This document shows positions 30,997 to 42,996 of a stretch of 64,000 nucleotides of DNA, one piece after another (the stretch's first letter is position 1; each line of letters opens with the position of its first letter). The stretch is from assembly GCA_026122225.1 (NCBI GenBank), contig JANEZZ010002066.1:744001-808000 (forward strand). Reading direction: 5' to 3'. The notes under the pieces are model-generated. The model did not search any database and was not told the origin of the DNA. It worked only from the letters and a program-made list of their open reading frames with translations. Both the position numbers and the translations under genes were made by a program. Source of the stretch: Heloderma charlesbogerti. Taxonomy: Eukaryota; Chordata; Lepidosauria; Squamata; Helodermatidae.

Positions 30997-31794
30997 AGGT
31001 CCAGGCAGGAAAATCAAGCTTTACTGCTTGAAGGAACTGACTGCATAATGAGCGGAAAGTGTCAAACATGACTTAAAAACACTTTTGCTTTCTGCTTTTT
31101 TCAGGTCTTCCAACAGCATGCTCTAGTCTCTGCTTTCTACAAAGTCATAAAAACAACAGAAAATATTCCTGCATTTGGTTCCCAAGGATTCCAAACCCAA
31201 TACCCCATTAGCTCCATCCTTGCCAAAACAAACCCCACTCCTGATCAGATTGCAATTCCCAGCTCAATAAATAGTTCATTCAATATATAAATGTAGCATG
31301 TAGAGCATGTCCCAGTGTAGGGTTTTTACAGGCCTCTGGGGTAGGTATACCATCAGGCTTATGTTGACCCCATGCTGAATCAGCAAGGTCTGAACAGGAG
31401 CTCTGCTCACGTTCACTTGGATAGGAGTAGAACTCTCCACATGATCGCAGAGGCTATCTCATCAGGGTTCCTGATCGCACAGAGACTTCAGCTCACATTC
31501 AAGCGAATGCAATTAGAACTTACTTTCAGACCTTGCTAATTCAACACAGCAAGGTCTGAACCAAGGCGGGTGGGACCAGAGTGCCTGGAGATGTAGGGGC
31601 ATGGCCAGTATGCATGGCCCCATTGCTCTACCTGCTTTAAGCCTTCATGCATTCAGGCAAATGCCTAACAGGGCTTGCACAGTGCCCACATTGAAGAACT
31701 GCTTCCCACAGATGGAGGCTGTTGTGCTTAAAGGGTGATTTTACCATGAGCTTCCAAGACAGTAAAACGATGAGGTTAAAAATAGAAGGTTAAA
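30997..31794. other. Unassigned sequence
   Basis: Only a small hairpin, TTCAGACCTTGCT ... AGCAAGGTCTGAA at 31526-31561. Nothing else recognised. Confidence 0.5.
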
Positions 31795-32107
31795 TAAGGG
31801 AGCAATCCTATGGCCGTTAGTCAGTGGCTAGATGGCCATAGGATACCTGGTTTTCCGGGAACCGACCTCCCCACCCTTCCACGCTGCCTCACAGGCAGTG
31901 CAGAACAGCCTCATGCTCCGCGCTCGCAAGAGGAGCACAGAGTGGCCAAAATGGGGCATTCTGGGAGTCATTCCAGGGCGAGGAAGTTGGAAATGCCTAT
32001 GTGTCATCCGGCAGCTGTCTAGCCAAAAATGCAGGGTAGGAGAAGCACGGAGGGAATGACCCCCTCCGTGCTTCTCCTGCCCTGCATTGGATGGGATTGT
32101 GCCCTGA
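31795..32107. repeat. MITE-like unit with CAATCCTATGG / GATGGGATTGTGCCC ends
   Basis: The ends are imperfect inverted repeats. The interior contains GAAGCACGGAGGG ... CCCTCCGTGCTTC (32042-32075), a second small hairpin. Confidence 0.5.
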
Positions 32108-32685
32108 CTAAGGAATGAGAAATGAGAAAATGAGACACCATGGTAGACCAATCCAAATATAGTGGAATTTCATCTAGAAAAAAATCCAACTTCCCATAAT
32201 GTCCTGCTTGGATTCTGCATTCAGGCTGAAGCAGTCTGACTGTGATGCAACCTGACCTTCTTCAACAGAACTTCACATCTAGAATCCAGCTGTCATGAAA
32301 TTCACCTCCTCAGTGGGAGGCTGCTTCAATTGGCCTTCTCAGGTGCCAGCTTACTCGTGAGCATTCATTTTGAAAAGAAAATGGACTTGCACAAGTACAA
32401 ATATCCTTTCAAAGAGAACACAAGAATGGACTGACAAATCACCAGATGTGGTGAGTTCCATTGGTATCTTTGGAAAAAAACCAAAATTTGTAGTTGTAGT
32501 CCAATGCGTCTTGAAGGGCACCTGGTTGGGGAAGGCTGATCCTGAAACTTCAACCGAGGGCTTACCCAGGTGAAAGCATGCGATAAGTTCGATATTTCAG
32601 GGGTCAGATCTCGTCCTCCATGTGTACAACTATTGTAATCATGGCTGTGAAACTATCACACTTATGGCTGTGAGACAGGCACCAT
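32108..32685. other. Unassigned sequence
   Basis: No feature recognised. Confidence 0.4.
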
Positions 32686-33030
32686 CATAGAATCATAGAA
32701 CCATAGAATAGTAGGGTTGGAAGGGGCCTACAAGACCATCGAGTCCAACCCCCTGCTCAGTGCAGGAATCCAAGTCAGAGCATCCCCGACAGGTGGCTGT
32801 CCAGACTCGTCTTGAATGCCTCCAGTGTGGGACAGCCCACTACCTCCTCAGGTAATTGGTTCCATTGTCGTATCGGTCTAACGGTCAGGAAGTTTTTCCT
32901 GATGTTCAGCCAGAATCTGGCTTCCTGTCACTTGAGCCCATTATTCCATGTTCTGCATTCTGAGATGATAGAGAAGAGATCCTGGCCTTCCTCTCTGTGA
33001 CAACCTTTCAAGTACTTGAAGAAAAGTACT
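32686..33030 (-). mobile_element. CR1 LINE 3' end with terminal octamer repeats
   Basis: ATCATAGAATCATAGAACC (the CR1 ATTCTATG octamer in reverse), then GTAGGGTTGGAAGGGGCC, CATCGAGTCCAACCCCC, and further CR1 3' sequence to the CTTCAAGTACTTGAAG region. This is the clearest CR1 end in the window. Confidence 0.92.
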
Positions 33031-34329
33031 TGATGTATGATGTACCTGTCAGACATACTGTCAGATATAACCTACAACATACCTACACACATACAACAAG
33101 CATGCAGGTAGGCAGTGTGCCTCACAAACTGCCACCTTGCTTTTGAGGGGTTCCCAACCCTGTGGAGCATAGATATGGAGGCATGTTGCAAACATGCATT
33201 TGAAGGTGCATTTGGCAGGGACAGAGAACTAGCCAAATAAGTGTTAATTGTTTCCATGGAGGATGACACTAACATGACAAAACAGCGATTGATGTTTTGT
33301 TTGGTTTTGGTTTTTACTTTCATATTTGCAGGATAATCTATGACCCTTGTCAAAGGCATGATATCGAGTCTGTACGTAATGAAAGAACACAACACAACAA
33401 CAATAAGAAACAGTATGGTGTAGTAAGTAGTAGTGCTGTGCCAAAAATTTCTCCCACATTTTTTTCGACCATTCTCATTCAATTTGACAGAAAAGGAATT
33501 GCACTCAAAAAGAAACTCAAAGAAATTTCAGAGAAATTCTCATGGGTTGGGTTCAGGGTTCTTCTGCTTACCTTACTTGTCAGGTGGCTGAGGAGTGTGT
33601 ATGAGTGTCATCTCTGTCATTATACAGTAATCTCTGTGGCAGCCTGTAGCCTCCTCGGCTTCCTGCACTTTGGTTAAAGCCATCATGAGGAAGACGTCAT
33701 GAGGCAATTCCTCCCATGGGGCTTTTTCAGTTCAGGAAAGGCAGGTGGCCTGGGAGGCTACAGAGCAATGGAAAGATGTGTAATAGAGAGAGAAAACACA
33801 CACAGCCCCCTCGGCCACCTCGCAGTGATTAGGTAAGCTCAAAAATACCACCAAAAGAAATTCAAAATTCTGCCTCAGGAAAGTGGAAGCCAGTGAAATA
33901 AACCAAAAACCCTTGGGGAAAAAAAGAAGGAACATGCGCTACAGCCCCTGCCAATGGCGAGCCCTAACTGTGAGAAACTGTTGAAGAATTTCTCCTCCCC
34001 TAGGAGAAATTCAGTGAAATCCCACCCCCCATTTCTCTGCCCACAAATAGGCTGGATAATTTTGAGAGGCCATTTGTGCACAGCCTCCCTAGTAAATGGC
34101 ATCTGTCCCAGACTGGGAAAATGTGACTTAACATCTCCATTCAGCCATGAAGCTCACTGGATGAGCATGGGCCAGTCATCATCTCTTATCTCAGGGATGT
34201 TGAACCTCTTTCAGCCCTCAGGCTGAATTCCATTTCAGATATGTTCTTGGGGGCCACGTTCTAGTGGTAGGTGGGGCCAAAGGGAAAAGTGGTTGGGGTC
34301 ACAATAACAAAAAAATACCAGCATATTTC
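33031..34329. other. Unassigned sequence, one hAT-like fragment
   Basis: At 34193-34329 CAGGGATGTTGAACC ... GGGGGCCACG resembles the start of another hAT-type element. It is cut off by the insertion at 34330. Its inverse counterpart may be at 36660-36725. Nothing else recognised. Confidence 0.35.
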
Positions 34330-34713
34330 TAGGGTTGTCCATTGTGGGGAAAATGGCCCCTTGGGGGCCCGACAGATCTCCATGATGGACCCAGCTTGGC
34401 TGGAATTTCCAAGCTACCCCCCCCCAAGTTCCCACACCTGGGAACTTTGCTGACTTTTTTTGCACAAAATGGAGGTGGGAAGACTTGCGCACAGCAAAAT
34501 GGCGATGAAAAGACTTGCACTGTGCACAAATGGAGGATCATCCTCCCACCCCCGCTGCTGGACAGCCATGCAAAAGTGGAAAATCCACCAGCTGGCCAGA
34601 CTTGGTGCAGACTGAGTTGGGCCAGCTGGAGGAAGTTGGACTGGAGTCCAGGGGTAGAGCTGGCGAAAGCTCACTGAGCTCCACCCCCCAGACAGATTCC
34701 TCCAACATCCCTA
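34330..34713. mobile_element. Small hAT-like element
   Basis: TAGGGTTGTCCATTG at the left, CCTCCAACATCCCTA at the right, flanks CATATTTC / CATATTTT (7 of 8). The interior has inverted AAGACTTGCGCACAG / TTGCACTGTGCAC words and a right end like that of 8916-9480. Confidence 0.78.
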
Positions 34714-34721
34714 CATATTTT

Positions 34722-35109
34722 TGATTAAAGCTTTTACTGCCAGTGACTATGCTTTAGGAGAAGCATGCCAGCTTTTTAGAATGGGGAAGAAATCATGAAA
34801 AAGCCTGGGGCAGTACCCAACAACATCATTACACAAACTCAAATAGAAACTCAAATAGAGCTAGCAGAGCTCCGCTGAACCTTTCTGTTGATCAAGCGGT
34901 TGCCCATTACACTTGGTCGCAGCTGGTCGCACAACAGGTTGCACAAGCAGAATGATCAACTGGCTGCAGAAGGAGTTGCACCAGAATTATGTGCACCTGG
35001 TTGCGCAAGCAGAATGTACAACCACTTGCACAATTCCACTTGCACAAATGTAACTTTAGTTGGATTCTTCTCTTGCACATAGTTCAGAACCTAGTTTCTG
35101 CTAGCACAA
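34722..35109. other. Unassigned sequence
   Basis: A local run of GGTTGCACAAGCAGAATG-like repeats (34928-35020), imperfect and tandem. No gene. Confidence 0.4.
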
Positions 35110-35350
35110 CATCATTTGTATTGTGTAGTGGTTAGAGTATTGGACTGGACTTGGGAGATCCAAGTTCTAGTCCCCTACTTGGCCAAGAAGCTCACTGGGT
35201 GGCTTTGGGCCAGTCACTGACTCTCAGCCTAACCTACCTCCCAGGGTTGTTGTGAGGATAAAATGGAGAGGAAGAGGAACATGTAAGCCACTTTGGGTTC
35301 CTTTAAAGAGGAAAAATAGGTTATAAATGCAATTAATAATGATAATGATA
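35110..35350 (+). repeat. CORE/MIR-like tRNA-derived SINE
   Basis: GTGTAGTGGTTAGAGTATTGG (A box), AAGTTCTAGTCCCC (B box), TTGGGCCAGTCACTGACTC, CTACCTCCCAGGGTTGTTGT, GTAAGCCACTTTGGGTTCC and a GATAATAATA tail. Same family as 27536 and 36903. Confidence 0.82.
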
Positions 35351-36902
35351 ATAATTTGTGCTAACAGAATGATACAGTACGATCCTGCCCCAGGAAACCA
35401 CCAAAAGATAGGCAATCGGGAGGAAAAAGTGTGAACCATTTGCCTCTGGTAGAGAAGGGGTTGAGGCCATCTGGGGAACTGTAGAGGTCTGGATTGGGAT
35501 ACCAGGTGAGCCGATTTGGGGCCCAGGCCTGAGTTTCAAGATGCCTGTGTAGCCTAACCTATTTCACAGGAGTGTTATGAGGAAAAAATGGGGAAATCTT
35601 TGTACACTAGCTGCAACTCACTGGACAAACAGTGGAACATAAATGTAGTAGAGAACATAAATCCAAACAAACAACTAAATAAAATGGGGGGGGAGAACCA
35701 CATATACCATAGATGTACGTGCAAATAGTTCTGTGGAGGGACCATTTCACCACATTTCTCCACAGGAGGAGAAATGCTCCAACAGTTTCTTGAGGGGGGC
35801 ATGGCAGCTGTCACCCCAAAAATGGTGGAGAATATTTGGAGAAAATTCTGCAAAGCAAGCATTTTCTAGGGGTGTGAGAAGAACAATCTCAAAACATGGG
35901 GTACAAGAGAGATAAATTAAAACAATGTGAAGGAGAACTTTCCTCCCCCTTTTAAGTAACAAAAGGAAATACAACACATTAAAGTACAAAAACCCAAGGA
36001 AGTACCAAGTGTACAAGAGGAAATATCAGCTGTGGCTCAAGGTTATCCCTAGATTTATAATTCCAGCATATGATAAAAATCAAGCAGTTCCCTATACATT
36101 TATTAGCTATTTGATTTCCTCTTCAAGCTGTAATATAATACATCCATTTCCCTATAAGTGCTGCACTTTTTTTCTGAATTTGTCAGAAATATAGGGAGCA
36201 TCTATTTTCTTCCACTTAGAAGCAATCCCTCTCCCCTCCATCATACTCTCCACAGGGTTCAATTTGCAGCATGGTTGCAAGGGAGCGTGGGGGGGGGGAC
36301 AAATGCTTCAGATCTTGACTTTACCAAGAGTAAATGTATTCTGTATATCAGACACTGCTTATTTTCTCCCGTATGAAAGGGCACCATTCACTCTCCTGGT
36401 AAAAACGAAAGTGTTGCTCTTGGGGGCAAAACCCGCTGTCCCCAGAGTGGAGCTAGGTTGTTCAGCATGGGTGCAGAAAGTCAGGCCTGTGGGGGAAATC
36501 CAGCCTTCCTGGGTCATTCAGTGGCTTCCTGGCTTTTATGGATCCCTTCCCCCTCATTCTAAAAGGTCAAAATGCCTCTCCTAAGGTTTAGTGACCGGCA
36601 GGAAAACCTTTCAGCTAAATTATGCTGGTGTTTTTGGTACTTTCACTCTGCCCCCTTTGCCTTCCCACTCCGCCCCATTTTGCCTGCAGCCCCACCCACC
36701 ACTGAAACGTGGCCCCCAAGAGGTAAGTAGGCCCTTGTGAAACAAAGTGTGAATGTGAAGGGAGGCATGCCAGATGGGACAAGTTGACAAAATCCAGATC
36801 TTCCACATCGCATCGAACATTTGCATAAGGCAACAGTGTCAAAAAGACCCTAAACTGGCTATTCTGTGGCAAACGTGATTCCTGTTAACCACGATGGATA
36901 TG
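35351..36902. other. Unassigned sequence
   Basis: No gene or clear repeat. ACGTGGCCCCCAAGAGG at about 36707 may be a fragment of the hAT-like element begun at 34193. Confidence 0.45.
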
Positions 36903-37107
36903 AGAGCCCGTGTGGTGTGGTATGGTTAGAGTGTGGAACTAGGACTGGGAAGGTCTGGGTTCCAGTCTCCACCCTGCCATGAAACCCACTGTGTGACCTT
37001 GGGCCAGTCAGCGACTCTCTGCCTAACCTACCTCACAGGGCTGTTGTAAAGATAAAATGGAGAGAAGGATCATGTGTGCCACTTTGAGCTCCTTGGAGGA
37101 AAGGCGG
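36903..37107 (+). repeat. CORE/MIR-like tRNA-derived SINE
   Basis: GTGTGGTATGGTTAGAGTG, GGGTTCCAGTCTCC, GACCTTGGGCCAGTCAGCG, CCTACCTCACAGGGCTGTTG and GAGGAAAGGCGGGAGATAG. The tail leads into the microsatellite. Confidence 0.8.
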
Positions 37108-37129
37108 GAGATAGATAGATGGTAAGATG

Positions 37130-37184
<55 letters not shown>

Positions 37185-37244
37185 CAGACACAGAGAGAGA
37201 GGGAGGGAGGGGGGAGAGATAGAGAGAGATAGCTATCTCTTACA

Positions 37245-37275
<31 letters not shown>

Positions 37276-37276
37276 T
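37108..37276. repeat. (GATA)n ... (CA)n compound microsatellite at a SINE tail
   Basis: GATA units, then GACA, GA/GGGA and finally a CA run. It has grown from the SINE tail. Confidence 0.95.
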
Positions 37277-37704
37277 CATGTACACCTGTCTACCAACAGT
37301 GATTTCTGTAGCTGGGACCAGGTCACCTAGCCCTCTTACTTAACAGAACCCCCAGAAACAAAATAGTTATTAAATGTTGTGGAAGCCTTACTGCTGATTT
37401 TATAGCACTGTTTGCTTATTTTAAAAGAGTCAGTGTTAGTTTATTACCTTACTGGAAACCAGCCTTCGCAACATACCAGCATCAAATATATAACCCAGAT
37501 ATTATCGCAATGATAAAACAGTAATAAACGGCGATGAGGTGGGGGAATTTCAGAGACATGGCTTTGCCTGCCTCACAGATCTTATTCTGCATGAGAAAGC
37601 ATGGGTTTTCAGAAAACTAGCTCTGATTCCAGTCAGAAGCATGCAGTCACAGCAACCATGTTGCAACTCTGCTTGCCCAGCTGGTTTTTATTTTTGCTTA
37701 TTGA
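37277..37704. other. Unassigned sequence
   Basis: No feature recognised. Confidence 0.4.
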
Positions 37705-37910
37705 GGATTTCAGGAGAGCTCTGCTGGATCAGACCAAGGGCTCGTCTGGTTCGGCATCCTGTTTCACACAGTGGCCAACCAGAGGCCCAGGCGAAGCCTG
37801 CAAGCAGGGTGTGGGGGCAATAGCCATGTGCTGCTGTGGTTGCCCAGCAACTGGCATGCAGAGGCACACTGCCTCTGATCCTGGAGGTAGTACGGATAGC
37901 TGCCATGACT
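37705..37910 (-). mobile_element. CR1 LINE 3' fragment
   Basis: GAGAGCTCTGCTGGATCAGA, CCAAGGGCTCGTCTGG, CAGTGGCCAACCAG and CCTGGAGGTAGTACGG. A reverse-oriented CR1 end. 37911-38286 contains CTAGTGATGGAC, a possible lone transposon end, and nothing else. Confidence 0.75.
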
Positions 37911-38286
37911 AGTGATGGACAAACTCAACCTGAGTGAATTTGTTGTTTACTCAGAAAGTAACAGATCTGTCCATGTGAGCTCAGATGAGAGTTTGCCGTT
38001 AATATGAAATCTCATTCCATGTAGATGAGTTTTTGAGCATGTGCAATATCAAGGTGCATCTTGGGAGCTGTAGTTTGGAATCGCATAGCACAGCATGATG
38101 CATCACCACATTATGCCTCTTTCTGATTGGGTTTTTTTTTCTGATTGGCACTTTCTGATCGGTGCTTTTCTTGTGGCCTGCCTGTTTTTTGACCACACTG
38201 AAGCCTAGAGTCATCACCTTTGGAAAGTGCCTTACGGTTTTCACCTTCCAGACAATCATGTGATATGGTTGACGGGTGGCCACATT

Positions 38287-39290
38287 TAGTGATGGGTGGT
38301 CACATTAAAGAATTTCAAATCAACAAAATTTGAGCTTGCTGAAGTTCTCCAAGATCCATCTCAAAGATCATTCCAACGCAAATCCATATCAAATTGCGAG
38401 CTATTTTTTTTTTTTTTTTGGTCTGCATGAAAATCCGTGCATATTTTTGTGCAGGCTTTCCCAGATGTAGGCATCAATTGTGCACATCTTTGAAATGTAT
38501 GCAATTAGGGATGTCGCAACTGCAGTTCAGGGTTTGGGAATTTGTCGAGAAACCCCTGCCAGCAACCCCCAAACTGTGCCCACTGAGATGCTGTCCTTGT
38601 TTTCCCCCCACTTGTGCCCACTCGCACTCCAAAGTACTCACTGGGAACCCATTCGGTGAGCACCGCCATTTTCGTGCTTTTGCTTTCTAGGAAAATCAGG
38701 AGGTTTAAAAAATGTGCATATTCAAATAGGCACAGTTTGGAGCTGGGAAAGCTAAATATGTGGGATATTAGAGGTATAATCCCTCTAATATCGCACTTAT
38801 TTAGCTTTCCCAGCTCCAAACTGCAAGTATTTGAATATGTGCATTTTTAAAAACTTCCCTTTTTCCAAGAAAGTAAAGGTGCAAAAATGGTGGCACTCAC
38901 TGAACAGGTTCTCGGTGAGTGCTGGTGAATTCACCAAACTCGTGGGTGGCTTGAGCACAGGTTTGGGGGGGAAGTGAGCAAGGAGGCTGCTTTGGTGAGT
39001 GCACAGAGAACTGAACTAGTGTGAGTTCTTACATCCCTATATGCAATCTTCTCCCACTGATTAAAGCATATTTGTGGGCATTTTTCAAAAGTACACATTT
39101 TTTCTTGTGCATTTTTCAAATGTAAACATGCTGTCAAACACATGGGGGGGGGGTACAAATCACTTTGCAAACTTGGAAATGTACGAACTTCAACAACGGA
39201 TTGCATTCAAGTTTGTGTTTGGTCCAGAAGGTGCGAACTGGGTAAATCCTGATCAGAAACAAACTGAAATGAATTTCTCATAAATCCCTA
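38287..39290. mobile_element. TAGGG-type hAT-like element, diverged, hosting a second one
   Basis: Left TAGTGATGGGTGGTCAC, GAGCTTGCTGAAGTTCTCC, ATCTCAAAGATCATTCCAAC; right TTTCTCATAAATCCCTA. Same family as 18889 and 30100. It is interrupted by the element at 38506-39038, whose TSD is host sequence of this element. Confidence 0.68.
38506..39038. mobile_element. hAT-like element with a long central palindrome
   Basis: Perfect TSD TATGCAAT (38498-38505, 39039-39046). TAGGGATGTCGCAACTGC and GAGTTCTTACATCCCTA are the ends. The centre (38705-38850) is a long inverted repeat: AGTTTGGAGCTGGGAAAGCT against AGCTTTCCCAGCTCCAAACT, folding at GATATTAGAGGTATAATCCC. The outer parts (CTCACTGGGAACCCATTCGG, ACAGGTTCTCGGTGAG) are also inverted. 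Confidence 0.9.
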
Positions 39291-39304
39291 GTCATGTTTT
39301 ACAG

Positions 39305-39425
39305 ATAGGGATCTCAGATCAAGAGAAAGAGACTTTCCCAAGGCCATATAATAAGCTTATGGCAGAGGTGGTGACTGGAACCCAGATTCCAGTTCTTTAG
39401 CTACCACTGAACTAACCTAGCTCTT
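39305..39425 (-). repeat. MIR/CORE-SINE-like fragment
   Basis: GACTTTCCCAAGGCCATATA, TGGCAGAGGTGGTGACTGGA and ACCCAGATTCCAG match the order of the reverse-oriented MIR tRNA-like and core region. Old and without a tail. Confidence 0.5.
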
Positions 39426-39849
39426 ATGTGGAATGCACCTGTTAACATTAGCCCTATTCAGACATTATTCACATGATGGGTCAATGCAAGTACAAAGGGG
39501 ATGTGGGGATCCCCTAGAAGATGAGGTTTCTAAACTATGTGGGGATCCTCCAGAGCTAGAAAAGTCTCACTGCTCTAGATGTTATCCCTCTATATGGGAG
39601 AGGCTCAGAGGAGCTGTGTGACCTCAGGAGCAGGGTTAAATGCATGGCCCCATAGAACCTTCAAACTCATGTTGACCCATCATGCAAATAATACCTGAAT
39701 AGCAAGGATTCCCCCTTCTTCTGCACTTTTTTAAAAAGCCTAACTGAGGCTTCACATCAGCAGCATGAGCTTCTCTGGTCTGTAGCCTCCAGATCAGAGG
39801 AGACTGGTGGCTCCGATTTTGGTGCACCTGTGAATCCATTCTGGGGCTC
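39426..39849. other. Unassigned sequence
   Basis: No feature recognised. Confidence 0.4.
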
Positions 39850-39857
39850 AGTGCGAA

Positions 39858-41796
39858 TAGGGATGGACAAAAGTCCCTTACCTGTTCTCGAAGCTTGCTT
39901 CGCGGTGGGAGGGAGGTGCTTCGGTTCTCCCCCCGAAGTTCAGGTGAGGGGGGGAGGTGCCTCGCCTCGCCCGGCCAAAATTCAGGCCAGGGGGGAGGCG
40001 CCCCATCCCTCGCTGGCGAAATTCAGGCAGGGTAGAAGCGCCCCGTCTACCTGGCCACGAAAAAAAAAGTAAACAAAAACAAAAAACACACACACCCATG
40101 ATAGGCTACGTAACGATTTACGTAGCCTATCAGGGCTAGATTTCCAAAGTCAGCCGTGATAGGCTATGTAAATCGTCACGTAGCCTATCACGGGTGACTT
40201 TGGAAAAAAAAAAAAAAGCACATACGCAAATGGCGGCTCCCATGGGGAACGCCATTTGCGTTCCTTATTTTGACATGTCTAGTCTACGTAAAGATTTACG
40301 TAGACTACGGCGAAAATAAGGGCAACGCAAATAGCGTTCCCATATTTTCGCCGTAGTCTACGTAAATCTTTACGTAGACTAGATGTGCCAAACTAAGGAA
40401 CGCAAATGGTGGCGCCCATGGGCCGCCGCCATTTGCGTACGCGCTTTTTTTTTTTCAAAGTCACCCGTGATAGGCTACTAGGGGTGGACGAAAGTCACTT
40501 ACCTGTCCTCGAAGGCCGTTCGCGGTGTGGGGGAGCGCTTCGCTGCTCCCCCCGCGAAGTTCAGGCCGGGGGGGGAGGCTTCCTGCCTCGCCCGGCCGAA
40601 ATTCAGGCCGGGGGGGAGGCTTCCCGCCTCGCCCGGCCGAAATTCAGGCCGGGGAGGCGGCGCCTCGCCTCGCCCGGCCGCGAATGCGGAAGTTAAAAAA
40701 AAAAAAACGCCCCCTGATAGGCTACGTGACGATTCACGTAGCCTATCATGGCTAGATCTGCAAAGTCAGCCATGATAGGCTACGTGAATCGTCACGTAGC
40801 CTATCACGGGTGACTTTAAAAAAAAAAAAAAAGCGCGTACGCGAATGGTGGACCCCATAGGGAGCCGCCATTCGCGTTCCTTATTTAGTGGCTGTAGTCT
40901 ACGTAAATGTTTACGTAGACTACGGCGAAAATAAGGGCAACGCAAATAGCGTTGCCCTTATTTTCCCCGTAGTCTACGTAAACATTTACGTAGACTACAG
41001 CCACCAAATAAGGAACGGGAATAGCGGATCCCTATGGGGGCCGCCATTATCCGTACACTCTTTTTTTTTTTTTTTAAAGTCACCCGTGATAGGCTACGTG
41101 ACGATTCATGTGGCCTATCACGGCTGACTTTGCAGATCTAGCCGTGATAGGCTACGTGAATCGTCACGTAGCCTATCAGGGGGCGTTTTTTTTTTTTCTT
41201 TCATTACAATGGCGGCGGCGGCAGCCGGTCGAAAGACCGGCTGCCACTCCCGCCTCGCTTGAACAACCGCCGAACCGCCGGCTGGACCAGCCACCGGAAG
41301 GGACATTCGCAAAAGGTAAGTCCCGTCCCGTGGGGTGCAGGGGGCGGGGGGGTGCGGAGGATTTCTCTCCGAAACTTGTTCGGGGGGCCGAACGCGTTGG
41401 CGCTCGGCCCCCCGAAGTTTCGGGGAGAAATTCTCCGCCATCCCTATAGGCTACTTGACGATTTACGTAGCCTATCACGGCTGACTTTGGAAATCTAGCC
41501 GTGATAGGCTACGTAAATCATTACGTAGCCTAACACGGGTGTGTGGTGTTTTTTTTTTTACTTTACTTTTTTTTTTTCAATGGCGGCGGTGGCAGCCGGT
41601 CGGGAAACTGGCCGCCGCCCCCGCCCCCGCCGAACCGCTGCCGGGACCCGCCACCGAGAGGGACATTCGGCCATGGTAAGTCCCATCCCGGGGGGGGTGG
41701 GGGGCCAGCGGAGAATTTCCCCACCAATTTCGGGGGGTCGAATGCGTTGGCATTCAGCCTCCCGAAGATTCGAGGAGAACTTCTCCGCCATCCCTA
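39858..41796 (-). mobile_element. PC element, split by another PC element
   Basis: Flanks AGTGCGAA (39850-39857) and AGTGCAAA (41797-41804), 7 of 8. R end TAGGGATGGACAAAAGTCCC, three 41-bp-like units, palindromes 40098-40135, 40155-40195, 40218-40262, 40280-40312, 40322-40345, 40352-40385 and 40398-40440. The next palindrome is cut at 40478 by the nested element and resumes at 41447. It continues to the L2 hairpin end CTTCTCCGCCATCCCTA. Without the insert and one TSD copy it would be about 960 bp, the family norm. Confidence 0.92.
40479..41446 (-). mobile_element. PC element nested inside a PC palindrome
   Basis: Perfect TSD TAGGCTAC (40471-40478, 41447-41454), which is half of the host GATAGGCTAC palindrome. 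R2 end TAGGGGTGGACGAAAGTCAC, three 41-bp units (40558-40680), the nested palindrome array (40715-41180, centre near 40950), the L2 end with CCGAACGCGTTGGCGCTCGG. Very similar to 22161-23090 and 43611-44574. Confidence 0.94.
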
Positions 41797-42045
41797 AGTG
41801 CAAACCAGACAGAGCTCTCAAGAACTATCCAAGGTGCTGAACCTATTTGGGGGCATAGGGTTTGGCATCTTAGAGTTCTGACTGGTTCTGACTGAAACCC
41901 AGAATGGATTCACGGCACCACCAAAATTGGGACCACCAGCTTCTACTGGTCCAGAACCATTTTGTAGACTAAAATGCAGTGACAAGAATACTATATTTCC
42001 ATTACATTCTGGTATGGGAAACTCAGCTGGAGGCTGTGTCCCAGA

Positions 42046-42996
42046 TAGGGATGTACAAAAGTCACTTACCGTTTCGCGGATGCATTTGCGACGGGGGGGG
42101 AGGCACTTCGTCCCTCCCCCCGGAATCCTCAATGGGGGGGAGGTGCTCCAGTCACCCCCCTGGAATCCTGCCCAGCCAGCTCCACTCCACGGCGATTCCG
42201 CAGAGCCGCCAGCTGGCTCTGCCCGCAACCGGACATCCGGCTTCTGGGCAGAAGGGATGCAAATGGCAGCGGCCATAGCCACCACCACTTGCATCCCTGT
42301 AGTGAGCCGTGATAGGCTACATAAGTATTTATGTAGCCTATCATGGCAGGCTTTAAAAAAAAAAAACACGTACGCAAATGGCGGTGGCTACGGCGGCCGC
42401 CATTTGCGTTCTGTATTTTTCGCCGTTTTAGCCTACGTAAATATTTACGTAGGCTATTATGGCGAAATAAAGGGGAACGCAAATGACGTAGTGAGCGCCA
42501 TTTGTATTACCCTTTTTTTGGCCATAATAGCCTACATAAATAATTACGTAGGCTAAAACGGCGAAAAATACAGACCGCAAATGGCAGCCGCCGTAGCCAC
42601 CGCCATTTGTGTACACGTTGTTTTTTTTTTTTTAAGCCTGCTGTGATAGGCTACATAAATACTTATGTAGCCTATCACGGCCTCCGCAGGGATGCAAAAG
42701 GCGTCCCTGCATTAGCCGTGATAGGCTACATAGGTATTTACGTAGCCTATCACAGCCGTGAAGAAAAAGCGAATGGCGGCTGCAGGGCAGCCGCTATTCA
42801 CAAGTCGGCGCAGACGGGAGCAGGTAAGTGCTCTGTTTCATGTGACTTTCATGGGTTGGGGGGCAGGGGCTTCGTCCCGCCTGACTTTTGTGGGTTGGGG
42901 GAGGCGGGGGCTTCGTTCTGCGATGGATTTCGGGTGGCTGAATGCACTTGCATTCGGCCTCAGTGAGATCCGTTGCGGAATTCTCTGACATCCCTA
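42046..42996 (-). mobile_element. PC element, R1-L1 subtype
   Basis: Perfect TSD GTCCCAGA (42038-42045, 42997-43004). R end TAGGGATGTACAAAAGTCAC. Palindromes at 42255-42298, 42308-42345, 42370-42410, 42422-42460, 42472-42512, 42522-42560, 42575-42615, 42640-42680 and 42718-42755. The L side carries GCAGGTAAGTGCTC and an L1 hairpin with GAATGCACTTGCATTCGG. It has a duplicated TTTTGTGGGTTGGGG motif (42850-42900) not seen in other copies. Confidence 0.92.
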
